This document shows, piece by piece, positions 7,545 through 15,468 of a DNA stretch of 64,000 nucleotides. This DNA is from an uncultured Aquimarina sp. (GTDB lineage: Bacteria > Bacteroidota > Bacteroidia > Flavobacteriales > Flavobacteriaceae). The DNA lies in assembly GCA_947498595.1 (NCBI GenBank), contig CANMKX010000002.1:62001-126000 (forward strand), given 5' to 3'. Numbering within the stretch: position 1 is the first letter of the stretch; every line of letters starts with the position of its first letter. The position numbers were made by a program, and so were the translations under genes. A model generated the notes under the pieces. The model did no database searches. It was not told the DNA's origin and saw only the letters and a program-made list of their open reading frames with translations.

Positions 7545-9311
7545 ATGGCAGAAACAATCATTTCGAATCCTTTAATCGATAAATTACCTGCGCATTTAAA
7601 GCAATATATAAAGCCTCAAAATTATGAGGAATATACACCTATTAATCAGGCTGTATGGAGATACGTTATGCGTAAAAACATTGTTTCTTTAAGTAAAGTT
7701 GCTCATGACTCTTATCTTAATGGCTTGAAAAAAACAGGGGTTTCTGTTAACGATATACCGAGTATGTATGGTATGAATCGTATTTTACAAGAAATTGGTT
7801 GGGCTGCTGTAGCTGTTGATGGATTTATACCTCCTAACGCATTTATGGAGTTTCAGGCATACAATATACTTGTAATTGCCTCAGACATAAGACAACTAGA
7901 AAATATTGAATACACCCCAGCTCCTGATATCATTCATGAAGGTGCTGGGCATGCTCCTATAATTGCAAATCCTGACTATGCTGAATACTTGAGACGTTTT
8001 GGTAAAATTGGAAGTAAAGCTATTTCTTCTAAAAGGGATTATCAAATGTATGAAGCTGTACGCTTGTTGTCTATTTTGAAAGAAGCTCCTAATTCGACTC
8101 AAGAAGAAATTATTGCTGCTGAGCAAGAAGTTGAACGATTGCAGAATCTACCGCAAGAACTGTCTGAAATGTCTTTGATTAGAAATTTACATTGGTGGAC
8201 TGTTGAATATGGTCTAATTGGTACTGTAGATGCTCCTAAAATATATGGTGCAGGACTATTATCATCTATTGGTGAAAGTGAATGGTGCATGACTGATCAT
8301 GTTAAAAAATTACCTTATTCTCCTGAAGCTGCTTTCCAAGATTTTGATATTACAAAACCTCAACCTCAATTATTTGTTACTCCTGATTTTGCTTATTTAT
8401 CACAAGTATTAGAAGAGTTTGCTAACACAATGGCTCTTCGTACAGGAAGGCATAAAGGATTAGCCAGATTAATAGAGTCTGAAAATTTAGGTACTATAGA
8501 ATTGAGTACTGGTTTGCAAATCTCAGGTATTTTTACTCGCATGATTAAAAATGAAGATAATGAGGTTATTTATTTTCAAACTACTGGGCCTACTGCTTTA
8601 TCTCATCGAGAAAAAGAAATTATTGGTCATGGTATCGATGCGCATCCTGATGGTTTTGGTTCTCCTCTTGGTAAATTAAAAGGTATTAATCTTGCTATAG
8701 AGAATATGTCTCCTAGAGATTTAAAAGCATACGATTTTTATGATGGAAAGCGTATTGAGTTTGAATTTGAGAGTGGTATCACTGTTGAAGGACTTAATAT
8801 TACTGGTATGCGTAATATCAAAGGGGAACTTATTATTATTCGTTTTGAGGATTGTACTATTATGTATCAGGATGAATTTTTATTTAAGCCTGAATGGGGG
8901 ACATTTGATCTTGCTGTAGGTAAAGAAATTGTGTCTGCGTTTTCTGGTCCTGCAGATGATACTTCTTTTGACTTAGTAAATCATAAGATATCTTCAACAA
9001 CAGTCAAAATTGCTTTAACTCCTAAACAACAAGAATTAAACGCTCTATATGCGGCTGTTCGTAATGTCAGAAATGGTCAAAACACAAAATTTTCTCTTGA
9101 AGCTGTTTTTGATATTCTTACGGAATCGCATCCTACTGATTGGTTACTTTCTATAGAAATATATGAATTAATTCATCATCGAGATACTGAATTTGCTCAA
9201 CAAATTTTAGATCATCTCGAAAATATTAAAAATAATCAACCAAAAATAAAACATCTTATACAAAGCGGATTGGATATTATTCAAAATGATTTAATCATTA
9301 TTACTTCATAA
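7545..9311 (+). CDS. Biopterin-dependent aromatic amino acid hydroxylase, Bacteroidota type
   Basis: This 588-aa protein matches the non-heme iron aromatic amino acid hydroxylases that turn phenylalanine into tyrosine. The iron ligands are visible: HEGAGH (His131, His136) and Glu221 in HWWTVEYGL, the same order as in mammalian phenylalanine hydroxylase, with an insertion of about 45 residues between the second His and the Glu. A C-terminal extension of some 250 residues (from about 330) has no motif I recognise; it is usual for the long Bacteroidota form. Together with the nearby paa genes it fits aromatic amino acid use. It is monocistronic with its own terminator. Confidence 0.88.
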   Translation: MAETIISNPLIDKLPAHLKQYIKPQNYEEYTPINQAVWRYVMRKNIVSLSKVAHDSYLNGLKKTGVSVNDIPSMYGMNRILQEIGWAAVAVDGFIPPNAFMEFQAYNILVIASDIRQLENIEYTPAPDIIHEGAGHAPIIANPDYAEYLRRFGKIGSKAISSKRDYQMYEAVRLLSILKEAPNSTQEEIIAAEQEVERLQNLPQELSEMSLIRNLHWWTVEYGLIGTVDAPKIYGAGLLSSIGESEWCMTDHVKKLPYSPEAAFQDFDITKPQPQLFVTPDFAYLSQVLEEFANTMALRTGRHKGLARLIESENLGTIELSTGLQISGIFTRMIKNEDNEVIYFQTTGPTALSHREKEIIGHGIDAHPDGFGSPLGKLKGINLAIENMSPRDLKAYDFYDGKRIEFEFESGITVEGLNITGMRNIKGELIIIRFEDCTIMYQDEFLFKPEWGTFDLAVGKEIVSAFSGPADDTSFDLVNHKISSTTVKIALTPKQQELNALYAAVRNVRNGQNTKFSLEAVFDILTESHPTDWLLSIEIYELIHHRDTEFAQQILDHLENIKNNQPKIKHLIQSGLDIIQNDLIIITS

Positions 9312-9316
9312 TTTTT

Positions 9317-9344
9317 AAGAGCTACATTTTTTGTAGCTCTTTTT
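9317..9344 (+). terminator. Terminator of the hydroxylase gene
   Basis: The stem AAGAGCTACA / TGTAGCTCTT (9317-9326, 9332-9341) has a T-rich loop and is followed by T residues on the plus strand. Confidence 0.85.
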
Positions 9345-9948
9345 ATTTTAAGCGTATTCCTATACCTATGTTATGAGTTAAATTATGAAGGTTATTAAAA
9401 TTTGATCGATAGCTTACAAACCATTTGGTTTTGTGATTATATTGTAGTCCTAGACTGATATTATCAAATTGTTGTTGATTCCCTCCTACTTCTCCAAATG
9501 CATATAATGCACTTTTTTGCACAGGAGGAGCTATCAATCTCTCTGTTACTTTTATTTCTCTAGGGATTTTTAATTGATATGTTATTTCTCCGTCTAATAA
9601 TTCTCCTTTAATTAAATTTCTTGTAAAAATATCAAAATCATCATTCCTTAATGTATCTCTATATTCTCTAGCTTCGTCGTATAAAAATGCATAATTTTCT
9701 TCTATGTCTTCTTCTATTAAAATTGGAGTTTCTTTTGTTATTATTTTTGGTACATATACCGTTTTATAAGTAGTTGTTTGAATTTCTAGAGTATCTATTT
9801 TTATTTGCCATATTGTATCTCTAATTCGTTCTATTTTGGATGTTATGTATGGTTCTTCATCTCTTGTACATTGTGTAAGTGTTAGACTGTATATAATGAG
9901 GCCAACAATAATCATCAGTAATATTTTTTCTGTAGGTGTTTGTTTCAT
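9343..9948 (-). CDS. Membrane-anchored protein with beta-rich C-terminus, possible spanin-like protein
   Basis: This 201-aa protein has no family I can name. One N-terminal transmembrane segment (about residues 8-25) is followed by a charged extended region (about 30-150) and a C-terminus of alternating strands (LYAFGEVGG, ISLGLQYNHKTKWFVSYR, HNIGIGIRLK) that resembles outer-membrane beta hairpins. A protein anchored in the inner membrane and reaching the outer membrane would suit a spanin-like role in lysis. It is the last gene of the leftward holin/endolysin series, which supports that idea but does not prove it. A Cys follows the membrane segment (LTQC), but Gln at -1 is unusual for a lipobox. 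Confidence 0.6.
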   Translation of the reverse strand: MKQTPTEKILLMIIVGLIIYSLTLTQCTRDEEPYITSKIERIRDTIWQIKIDTLEIQTTTYKTVYVPKIITKETPILIEEDIEENYAFLYDEAREYRDTLRNDDFDIFTRNLIKGELLDGEITYQLKIPREIKVTERLIAPPVQKSALYAFGEVGGNQQQFDNISLGLQYNHKTKWFVSYRSNFNNLHNLTHNIGIGIRLK

Positions 9949-9978
9949 GGTAGTTATCTGCTTATGATATTATGATTC

Positions 9979-10009
9979 ACCAGGCTTTTAATTTTATCAA
10001 AAGCCTGGT
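9979..10009. other. Perfect inverted repeat between the last two lysis-module genes
   Basis: An 11-bp perfect stem ACCAGGCTTTT / AAAAGCCTGGT (9979-9989, 9999-10009) with a 9-nt loop lies in the 80-nt gap. There is no U tract in the leftward direction, so it may be an RNA-stabilising or partial attenuating hairpin rather than a full terminator. Confidence 0.6.
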
Positions 10010-10028
10010 ATATAAAACGACGTCTAGA

Positions 10029-10757
10029 TTATCCTAATTTTTTCCATTGAGTTCCATTAAATCCATAAAAGCTACCATTATCAAAAATCATAGTTCCAGC
10101 TCCTTGTGTTGGCACTGGTGTAAAAGCTCCATCCGTCACTCCTCCGTTTCCTAAATTATTTAGTTTTACGGCGTTAAATACTGCTTTACTTGCTTCTACT
10201 TTACCTTCGATCAGGGCATTTCCTGATGCAACTACAAGCTTGTTACTTTTTTGATAATCTGCCGTTTCACCTATAACTAATCTTGATTTAGGTTTAGCTA
10301 AATGCATGGTTACTTTGTCATCTTCTTGTTCTTCTACTTTAAAAAACTCTTGTTGATTACGGTCATTTAAATAAAGGCTTGCTTTTCCTCCATTTTCTGC
10401 ATGAAAACGAAATCTACCTTTATTATTTTGATCTTCTATCCCAAGAAATACTGATTCTTTTTCATTCAATGCTTCATTTTTAGGAAAATCAAAAAAGTGC
10501 AACAATCTCTGTTTAAAACCATTATTATACGTATCTAATACTCTTCCTAGAGATAAACATGCGCTCCCTTGATTTCGATCTTCATAAGTATCCCATTCAT
10601 GAGCTTGCGTTAAATTTCTTTGAATTTGTATTTCGGCATCAACTGTTCCTCCTTCTTTTTTTGACAAATAACTATCCAGCATATTTCTGTATTGCATTTG
10701 CGTAGGTTGATCTCCAGTTTCAAAATAACTTTTTAATGTTTCTGTGCTCTTTTTCAT
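10029..10757 (-). CDS. Fibre-like protein with SYFETGDQPTQ N-terminal motif (copy 2)
   Basis: This 242-aa protein opens with ETLKSYFETGDQPTQMQY (residues about 5-22), a short helical motif shared with its neighbour at 10808-11500. It ends with GTMIFDNGSFYGFNGTQWK, a pattern common at the C-termini of phage and tailocin tail-fibre-like proteins. The middle part is polar with repeated beta-like segments (FRFHAENGGKASLYL, RLVIGETADYQKSNKLVVAS). No catalytic motif is seen. I infer a trimeric or receptor-binding type structural protein; the target is unknown. It lies 50 nt downstream of its paralog. Confidence 0.6.
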   Translation of the reverse strand: MKKSTETLKSYFETGDQPTQMQYRNMLDSYLSKKEGGTVDAEIQIQRNLTQAHEWDTYEDRNQGSACLSLGRVLDTYNNGFKQRLLHFFDFPKNEALNEKESVFLGIEDQNNKGRFRFHAENGGKASLYLNDRNQQEFFKVEEQEDDKVTMHLAKPKSRLVIGETADYQKSNKLVVASGNALIEGKVEASKAVFNAVKLNNLGNGGVTDGAFTPVPTQGAGTMIFDNGSFYGFNGTQWKKLG

Positions 10758-10807
10758 GTTGTCGTTTTATAATTGATTTGTGGTTAAATAGTAGGTTTCT
10801 TTAATTT

Positions 10808-11500
10808 CTATTCTTCAACATTTGTATCTATTGATCTTACAAAATATGTCCCTGTGATACGTATACTTCCATTTGTTGCTTTTACTAACCCAACTGGTCC
10901 ATATGAATTTCCTTGTTTTGCTTTTATATAAATTACTTCTTTTCCAATAGTAGTCATACTTGCATAAGCATCTCCATAATCATAACTTAACTCGGGTCCA
11001 CCATCAGCGTCGGCTCCTCTTCCTGCAACTGATAATTTTTCTATTTTTACTTGAAATAATGTTTCATTTACATCTCTTGCATATACAGTTCCGTCTATAG
11101 TAGGGATCCCTTCTATAAACATTGTTTGATTTGTGCCTCCTTCTCTTTCATTATTCATGTTTTCTATAACGATTGTAATATCTACACGATCACCTGTTTT
11201 ATAGTATATTCCTCTTGCATTCTCTCCATAGACTCCTTCTGCTCCAAAAAAGCTTGGTGTAAATTCTATTCTTTTTGTTTCTTGGTTATCTGCTACAAAA
11301 CTTTGAGATGGTTCTATTACTATTTTTGAATCATCGGATAATGTAATTTCATGAGCTCCTTCTTCAGATTGTTGATAGTTCTTTACTATTTTCCCTTCAT
11401 CTTTATGGTATAAGCTATCAATTACATCTTCGTATTGTGATTGTGTAGGTTGATCTCCAGTTTCGAAATAGCTTTTTAATGTTTCTTTAGTACGTTTCAT
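10808..11500 (-). CDS. Fibre-like protein with SYFETGDQPTQ N-terminal motif (copy 1)
   Basis: This 230-aa protein begins ETLKSYFETGDQPTQSQY (residues about 5-22), nearly identical to the start of the downstream 242-aa protein; the two then diverge completely. The remainder is predicted beta-rich and polar without a signal peptide or a recognisable enzyme motif. The shared start suggests a common docking segment carrying different C-terminal modules. It lies 173 nt after the holin gene in the leftward series, so it belongs to the lysis module transcript if that transcript is not interrupted. Confidence 0.6.
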   Translation of the reverse strand: MKRTKETLKSYFETGDQPTQSQYEDVIDSLYHKDEGKIVKNYQQSEEGAHEITLSDDSKIVIEPSQSFVADNQETKRIEFTPSFFGAEGVYGENARGIYYKTGDRVDITIVIENMNNEREGGTNQTMFIEGIPTIDGTVYARDVNETLFQVKIEKLSVAGRGADADGGPELSYDYGDAYASMTTIGKEVIYIKAKQGNSYGPVGLVKATNGSIRITGTYFVRSIDTNVEE

Positions 11501-11673
11501 ATTTTTCGCTTTTTAATTAATTATGTGGGATGAATGTATTTTTAAATTTTGCGCATACAATTCCTGGTAGAAGAAATTATCCTTCTATCATATTCTTTTT
11601 ATTTCGATAATTTTCAAGAAATAGTACTAGTGATATTTACTAGAAACTTGTATGTATATTCTCTTTTTTTATT

Positions 11674-12099
11674 CTAAGGTTCGGATGTTGTTTTCTTATC
11701 TTTCTTTGATAATGCCGTTACCGCATCTTTTAAATAACTTTTTTTAATAAAATTCACGAGTGCTTTAAATGGATTCACTCCATATATTTTATCAAAGTTT
11801 TCTAGTATTGATTTGATTTCTGTTATAGCTATAAATCCTGTGATAACACGTTGAAAAGGTATTTCTTTTACTATAAATTCTTCTAATAAGAATGTCGACA
11901 AAATGACAAGGTTATATATAAAAAACTTAGATACTGTATGTGCTATTCGTGTGCTCTGGATTCGCTCTTTATTTTTTATCGCTGCATAAGCGCCTGTAAT
12001 AAAATCTGCCATGATCAAAAAACCTATAGTAAACATCACTGTTTTTATAGGTGATATCAAGGCTATTAACCAAAAAATATATTGCATTGCTCTATCCAT
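11674..12099 (-). CDS. Phage-type holin (Phage_holin_4 like)
   Basis: This 141-aa protein looks like the phage holin/toxin secretion family. It has three hydrophobic segments (about 8-22, 25-40, 63-78) and the signature ADFITGAYAAIKNKERIQST (about 31-50) followed by KFFIYNLVI, then a lysine-rich tail. Holins make lesions in the inner membrane that let endolysin reach the wall. It overlaps the endolysin-like gene by 8 nt, an arrangement typical of a lysis cassette and indicating coupled translation. Confidence 0.85.
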   Translation of the reverse strand: MDRAMQYIFWLIALISPIKTVMFTIGFLIMADFITGAYAAIKNKERIQSTRIAHTVSKFFIYNLVILSTFLLEEFIVKEIPFQRVITGFIAITEIKSILENFDKIYGVNPFKALVNFIKKSYLKDAVTALSKKDKKTTSEP

Positions 12100-12520
12100 T
12101 TTTATATAGTTTTTTATAACTCAACACTCGGTTTTTGGGATATGCTTTAATACATACACTGTTATTTTGATTTCCTCCTAATATATAGACATATCTAGTG
12201 GTTTCTTTTACATAAAAACCTACGTGTCCTTTCCAACTACTAGGAGATTCTCTCCATAATACTACAACGTCTCCTAATAAAGGTTCTTTTGTTGTAACTC
12301 CTATTGATAACCAGCTACGAGCGTTAAGTTTTCCACTGTAAGGACGGTTTGTGGTTTTTGCCACCCAGTTGACAAATGCACTACACCATGCAGTTTCGTC
12401 ATGTAATTTTGCTCCGTCAAATCCAATTTCATCAAAATATGTTAGTATCTGCGGATTGTCTTTTCTTCCTGCTTGTTCTTTAACTCCATATTGTGATAAT
12501 GCCTTTTGTATTATATTCAT
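12092..12520 (-). CDS. Endolysin-like NlpC/P60-CHAP type peptidoglycan hydrolase (TIGR02594-like)
   Basis: This 142-aa protein is likely a cysteine peptidase that cuts peptidoglycan. Visible motifs are SQYGVKEQAG (about 9-18), the catalytic cysteine in ETAWCSAFVNWVAK (about 42-55) and the histidine in GHVGFYV (about 99-105). There is no signal peptide, as expected for a cytoplasmic endolysin that leaves through a holin pore. The gene overlaps the holin start by 8 nt. It is the first intact gene after the repressor-type promoter at 12896-12961, with about 375 nt of leader in between. Confidence 0.85.
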   Translation of the reverse strand: MNIIQKALSQYGVKEQAGRKDNPQILTYFDEIGFDGAKLHDETAWCSAFVNWVAKTTNRPYSGKLNARSWLSIGVTTKEPLLGDVVVLWRESPSSWKGHVGFYVKETTRYVYILGGNQNNSVCIKAYPKNRVLSYKKLYKNG

Positions 12521-12576
12521 AATTCGTTTTTTAATGATTGATGTTTTATCTTATTAAAATTCCGCAATTGTTTATC

Positions 12577-12717
12577 CTACCTCTCACCTCCTTCCCCGGT
12601 GTATTGCTGTGTACAACAAGAAGGTAAAATTATATTTCTGGGCCAATCCAAATCAATAGTAGGATAAACATCTGCTAATTATTGAGCATACTTCTCTTGT
12701 GTATATACTCTATACAT
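12577..12717 (-). pseudogene. Possible decayed small ORF with an in-frame TAA
   Basis: The leader between the 12.9-kb promoter and the endolysin gene contains a 47-codon frame, MYRVYTQEKYAQ then TAA (12679-12681) then LADVYPTIDLDWPRNIIL and a CC-containing tail, stop at 12577-12579. Both halves look protein-like, and a single change would restore one small protein. It could equally be chance. The rest of 12521-12895 shows only very short frames and no clear structure. Confidence 0.25.
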
Positions 12718-12895
12718 TATCTTATTTCATAAATATGTTTGATTTTTAATTTATATAGAACAACCTTAGCGCTCTTTCTTCTCATTCGTTCTCACTATTT
12801 GAGCTAAGTTTTAAGATAGATTACGAAGTCCCCATATAACAATTTATTTTTTTTAGTTTTCGCATAAAATGATTCACTGTATTAGAAAAGCTTTA

Positions 12896-12961
12896 CAAAT
12901 ATAACACATATTACAGATTGAAACAAACATTTTACAGTTTATTTTTAATAAAATATGTTTT
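12896..12961 (-). promoter_or_regulatory. Repressor-type promoter before the lysis module
   Basis: Reading leftward, a -7 box TATATTTG (CAAATATA at 12896-12903) and a -33 TTTG 20 bp further up are visible. Two direct half-sites, ACATATTACAGATT (12906-12919) and AACATTTTACAGTTT (12926-12940), lie between and over them, with a weaker inverted copy near 12949-12961. The layout matches the promoter at 22815-22876: the distance from the -7 box to the first ACAG is 17 bp in both. I infer control by the S24 repressor encoded at 22889-23692. Confidence 0.75.
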
Positions 12962-13087
12962 ATTTTCAATATTTAAAGCCCTATAAATCTGTCTTATGTT
13001 GGATAATTAATATCTCATAATAAAATTGCTAGTATATTCTAAAGATCGGAAGTTTTGCTTATGGATGATTAGATTAGTTATATATTT

Positions 13088-13139
13088 AGCTAATTCTTTC
13101 TATATATGCTTTATAACTTCCTAAATATTCTATTGTCAT
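13088..13139 (-). pseudogene. 5' stub of a sixth SUKH immunity gene
   Basis: The start MTIEYLGSYKAYIER of the immunity family is present (ATG at 13137-13139), but the frame ends two codons later. Beyond about 13090 the sequence no longer matches the family. This is the eroded edge of the tandem array. Confidence 0.75.
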
Positions 13140-13169
13140 GATTGCTTTTTACCCGATGAAATCATTTTA

Positions 13170-13208
13170 AAAAACCGCTAGCTTCATAATTAAACAATAG
13201 CGGTTTTT
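13170..13208 (-). terminator. Array hairpin 1
   Basis: The stem AAAAACCGCTA / TAGCGGTTTTT (13170-13180, 13198-13208) follows the frameshifted immunity copy. The A and T flanks let it work in both directions. Confidence 0.8.
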
Positions 13209-13221
13209 ATTTTTATAGCAA

Positions 13222-13697
13222 TTAACTTCTTAATGCAATTTCGTGATTAACTCTTTTTTCTATATACTGACTAAACGATTTTGAAATCATTTTATAAATC
13301 TGCTCTCCTTCATCACTATCATAGGCTTCATCTACAGAACAATTCCAAGGTTGTGGATTATCTCCCTCATCTAAATATATAAAACTGAACGTTTCTCCAT
13401 CTAATTCATCAAATATTATGAAAGGGCGTGTTATTTCAATTCCTCGCTCTTTCATTTTTTTTAAATAACTTTTTCTTTTCCCTATATAGTTTCCAAATGC
13501 ATCATCAAAACCTAAACCATTTTCATCTCCTCCTATCCATAAATATTCTCTAAATACTTTGGGTAATGGGCTTCCATTATTCAGTACATTCTCTATCTCT
13601 TGTATTTCCTCTAGAGTTTTTCCTTCTGGTGGATAATCACCAAATAATTCTTTCTTTCTGTATATGCTTTATAACTCCCTAAATACTTTATTGTCAT
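13222..13697 (-). pseudogene. Frameshifted SUKH immunity gene (array copy 5)
   Basis: The region aligns end to end with the 477-bp intact copies but is 476 bp long. A single base is missing in the codon-17 area (near 13645): the first frame reads MTIKYLGSYKAYTERKN and then runs off, while the second frame carries the rest, including LPKVFREYLWIGGDENGLGF and an intact C-terminus from MKERGIEITRPFIIF. The downstream 77-codon frame alone lacks the N-terminal half of the SUKH fold, so it is unlikely to be functional. A sequencing error in a T/C-rich stretch is possible. Confidence 0.85.
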
Positions 13698-13726
13698 GAT
13701 TGTTTTTTACTTGATGAAATCATTTA

Positions 13727-13765
13727 AAAAACCGCTACCCTCATAATTAAGCAATAGCGGTTTTT
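13727..13765 (-). terminator. Array hairpin 2
   Basis: The stem AAAAACCGCTA / TAGCGGTTTTT (13727-13737, 13755-13765) follows immunity copy 4. Confidence 0.8.
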
Positions 13766-13778
13766 ATTTTTATAGCAA

Positions 13779-14255
13779 TTAACTTCTTAATGCAATTTCG
13801 TAATCAACACTTCCATCTATATAATCTTTAAAAGTTTTATATCCTGTCTTCCACAATTGTTCCCCTTCATCACTATCATAAGCTTTTCTTACAGAACAAT
13901 TCCATGGCTGTGGATTATCTCCCTCGTCTAAATATATAAATGCAAATGTTGCTCCGTCTAAACTATCAAATATTATAAAAGGGCGTGTTATTTTAACCCC
14001 TCGCTTTTTCATTTTTTCTTGAAAATATTGAATATTTTCAATATATTTTCCCTGACTTCCGTTTAAGCCTATAGTATTAAGATTTCCTCCTAACCATAAA
14101 TATTCTTTAAATACTTTGGGTAGTGAATTCCCTTTATTTAGTATATTTTCTAGTTCTTCAATTTCTTCTAGGGTTTTCCCTTCTGGCTCTCTTCTTTTTA
14201 ATAAATCCTTTCTTTCTATATATGTTTTATAACTTCCTAAATATTCTATTATCAT
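13779..14255 (-). CDS. SUKH (SMI1/KNR4) family immunity protein, array copy 4
   Basis: This 158-aa protein belongs to the SMI1/KNR4 (SUKH) superfamily, whose bacterial members often neutralise polymorphic toxins, deaminases included. I use the ATG at 14255 because MIIEYLGSYK aligns with the other copies; an in-frame ATG 9 codons upstream lies in the spacer. Family motifs are LPKVFKEYLWLGG (about 49-61) and PFIIFDSLDGATFAFIYLDE (about 94-113). The middle segment (LNTIGLNGSQGKY) differs from the other copies, so its partner specificity may differ. It lies between two array hairpins. Confidence 0.88.
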   Translation of the reverse strand: MIIEYLGSYKTYIERKDLLKRREPEGKTLEEIEELENILNKGNSLPKVFKEYLWLGGNLNTIGLNGSQGKYIENIQYFQEKMKKRGVKITRPFIIFDSLDGATFAFIYLDEGDNPQPWNCSVRKAYDSDEGEQLWKTGYKTFKDYIDGSVDYEIALRS

Positions 14256-14286
14256 GATTGCTTTTTTATTTGATGAAATCATTAAA

Positions 14287-14325
14287 AAAAACCGCTAGTC
14301 TCATAATTAAGCTATAGTGGTTTTT
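14287..14325 (-). terminator. Array hairpin 3
   Basis: The stem AAAAACCGCTA / TAGTGGTTTTT (14287-14297, 14315-14325) has one G-U type change. It follows immunity copy 3. Confidence 0.75.
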
Positions 14326-14345
14326 ATCTTTTATTTTTATAGCAA

Positions 14346-14822
14346 TTAACTTCTTAATGCGATTTCGTAATTAACTCTTTTTTCTATATACTGACTAAAC
14401 GATTTTGAAATCATTTTATAAATCTGCTCTCCTTCATCACTATCATAAGCTTCATCTACAGAACAATTCCAGGGTTGTGGATTATCTCCTTCGTCCAAAT
14501 ATATAAATGCAAATGTTGCTCCGTCTAAACTATCAAATATTATAAAAGGGCGTCTTATTTCAATTCCTCGCTCTTTCATTTTTTTCTGATAAAATTTACT
14601 ATTTCCTTTATAATTTTTAAATCCAATATTAAAACCTAATCCATTTCTTTCGCCTCCTAACCATAAATACTCTTTAAATACTTTGGGTAATGGATCCTCT
14701 TTATTTAGTATATTTTCTAGTTCTTCAATTTCTTCTAGAACTATTCCTTCAGGAACACTTCTTTTAAATAATTCTTTTCTTTCTGTATATGCTTTATAAC
14801 TTCCTAAATATTCTATTATCAT
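14346..14822 (-). CDS. SUKH (SMI1/KNR4) family immunity protein, array copy 3
   Basis: This 158-aa paralog has the same architecture: MIIEYLGSYKAYTERKELF start, LPKVFKEYLWLGG near 49-61, FIIFDSLDGATFAFIYLDE, then a C-terminus shared with copies 1 and 5 (QIYKMISKSFSQYIEK). The variable patch after the LGG motif reads ERNGLGFNIGFKNYKGN. The mix of blocks seen in different copies shows mosaic evolution. It is likely an antidote, or a backup antidote against toxins of competing strains. Confidence 0.88.
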   Translation of the reverse strand: MIIEYLGSYKAYTERKELFKRSVPEGIVLEEIEELENILNKEDPLPKVFKEYLWLGGERNGLGFNIGFKNYKGNSKFYQKKMKERGIEIRRPFIIFDSLDGATFAFIYLDEGDNPQPWNCSVDEAYDSDEGEQIYKMISKSFSQYIEKRVNYEIALRS

Positions 14823-14851
14823 GATTGTTTTTTACTCGATGAAATCATTTA

Positions 14852-14890
14852 AAAAACCGCTACCCTTATAATTAAGCAATAGGGGTTTTA
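14852..14890 (-). terminator. Array hairpin 4
   Basis: A degenerate copy: arm AAAAACCGCTA (14852-14862) against TAGGGGTTTT (14880-14889), with one mismatch. Confidence 0.65.
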
Positions 14891-14909
14891 TCTTTTATTT
14901 TTATAGCAA

Positions 14910-15386
14910 TTAACTTCTTAATGCAATTTCGTAATCAACTTTGTATTCTATAAGTTCCTTAAATACTTTGCATCCCATTTTCCAAAATTGCTCTCCTTCA
15001 TCATTATCATAAGCTTTTCTTACTGAACAATTCCATGGTTGTGGATTATCTCCCTCGTCCAAATATATAAATGCAAACGTTGCTCCATCTAAACTATCAA
15101 ATATTATAAAAGGTCGTGTTATTTCAATTCCTCGCTCTTTCATTTTTTTTAAATAACTTTTTCTTTTCCCTATATAGTTTCCAAATGCATCATCAAAACC
15201 TAAACCATTTTCATATCCTCCTATCCATAAATATTCCTTAAATACTTTGGGTAATGGATTCCCATTATTCATTTCATTTTCTATCTCTTGTATTTCCTCT
15301 AGAGTTTTTCCTTTTACTGGAAAATCACCAAATAACTCTTCTCTTTCTGTATATGCTTTATAACTTCCTAAATATTCTATTGTCAT
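14910..15386 (-). CDS. SUKH (SMI1/KNR4) family immunity protein, array copy 2
   Basis: This 158-aa paralog is identical to copy 1 over roughly the first 57 residues (from MTIEYLGSYKAYTEREELF through LPKVFKEYLWIGGY). It then carries the patch ENGLGFDDAFGNY and a C-terminus of the second type (FWKMGCKVFKELIEYKVD). The strong N-terminal identity points to a recent duplication or conversion. An array hairpin lies on each side. Confidence 0.88.
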   Translation of the reverse strand: MTIEYLGSYKAYTEREELFGDFPVKGKTLEEIQEIENEMNNGNPLPKVFKEYLWIGGYENGLGFDDAFGNYIGKRKSYLKKMKERGIEITRPFIIFDSLDGATFAFIYLDEGDNPQPWNCSVRKAYDNDEGEQFWKMGCKVFKELIEYKVDYEIALRS

Positions 15387-15416
15387 GATTGTTTTTTACT
15401 TGATGAAATCATTTTA

Positions 15417-15455
15417 AAAAACCGCTACCCTCATAATTAAGCAATAGCGGTTTTT
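15417..15455 (-). terminator. Array hairpin 5
   Basis: The stem AAAAACCGCTA / TAGCGGTTTTT (15417-15427, 15445-15455) lies directly after immunity copy 1. If it is active it would separate the toxin plus copy 1 from the later copies. Confidence 0.8.
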
Positions 15456-15468
15456 ATTTTTATAGCAA

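Noticed and set aside
12580-12600. A perfect Shine-Dalgarno-like GGAGGTGA on the minus strand
   Set aside because: No start codon follows at a suitable distance, and genes of this group rarely use such sites; probably chance.
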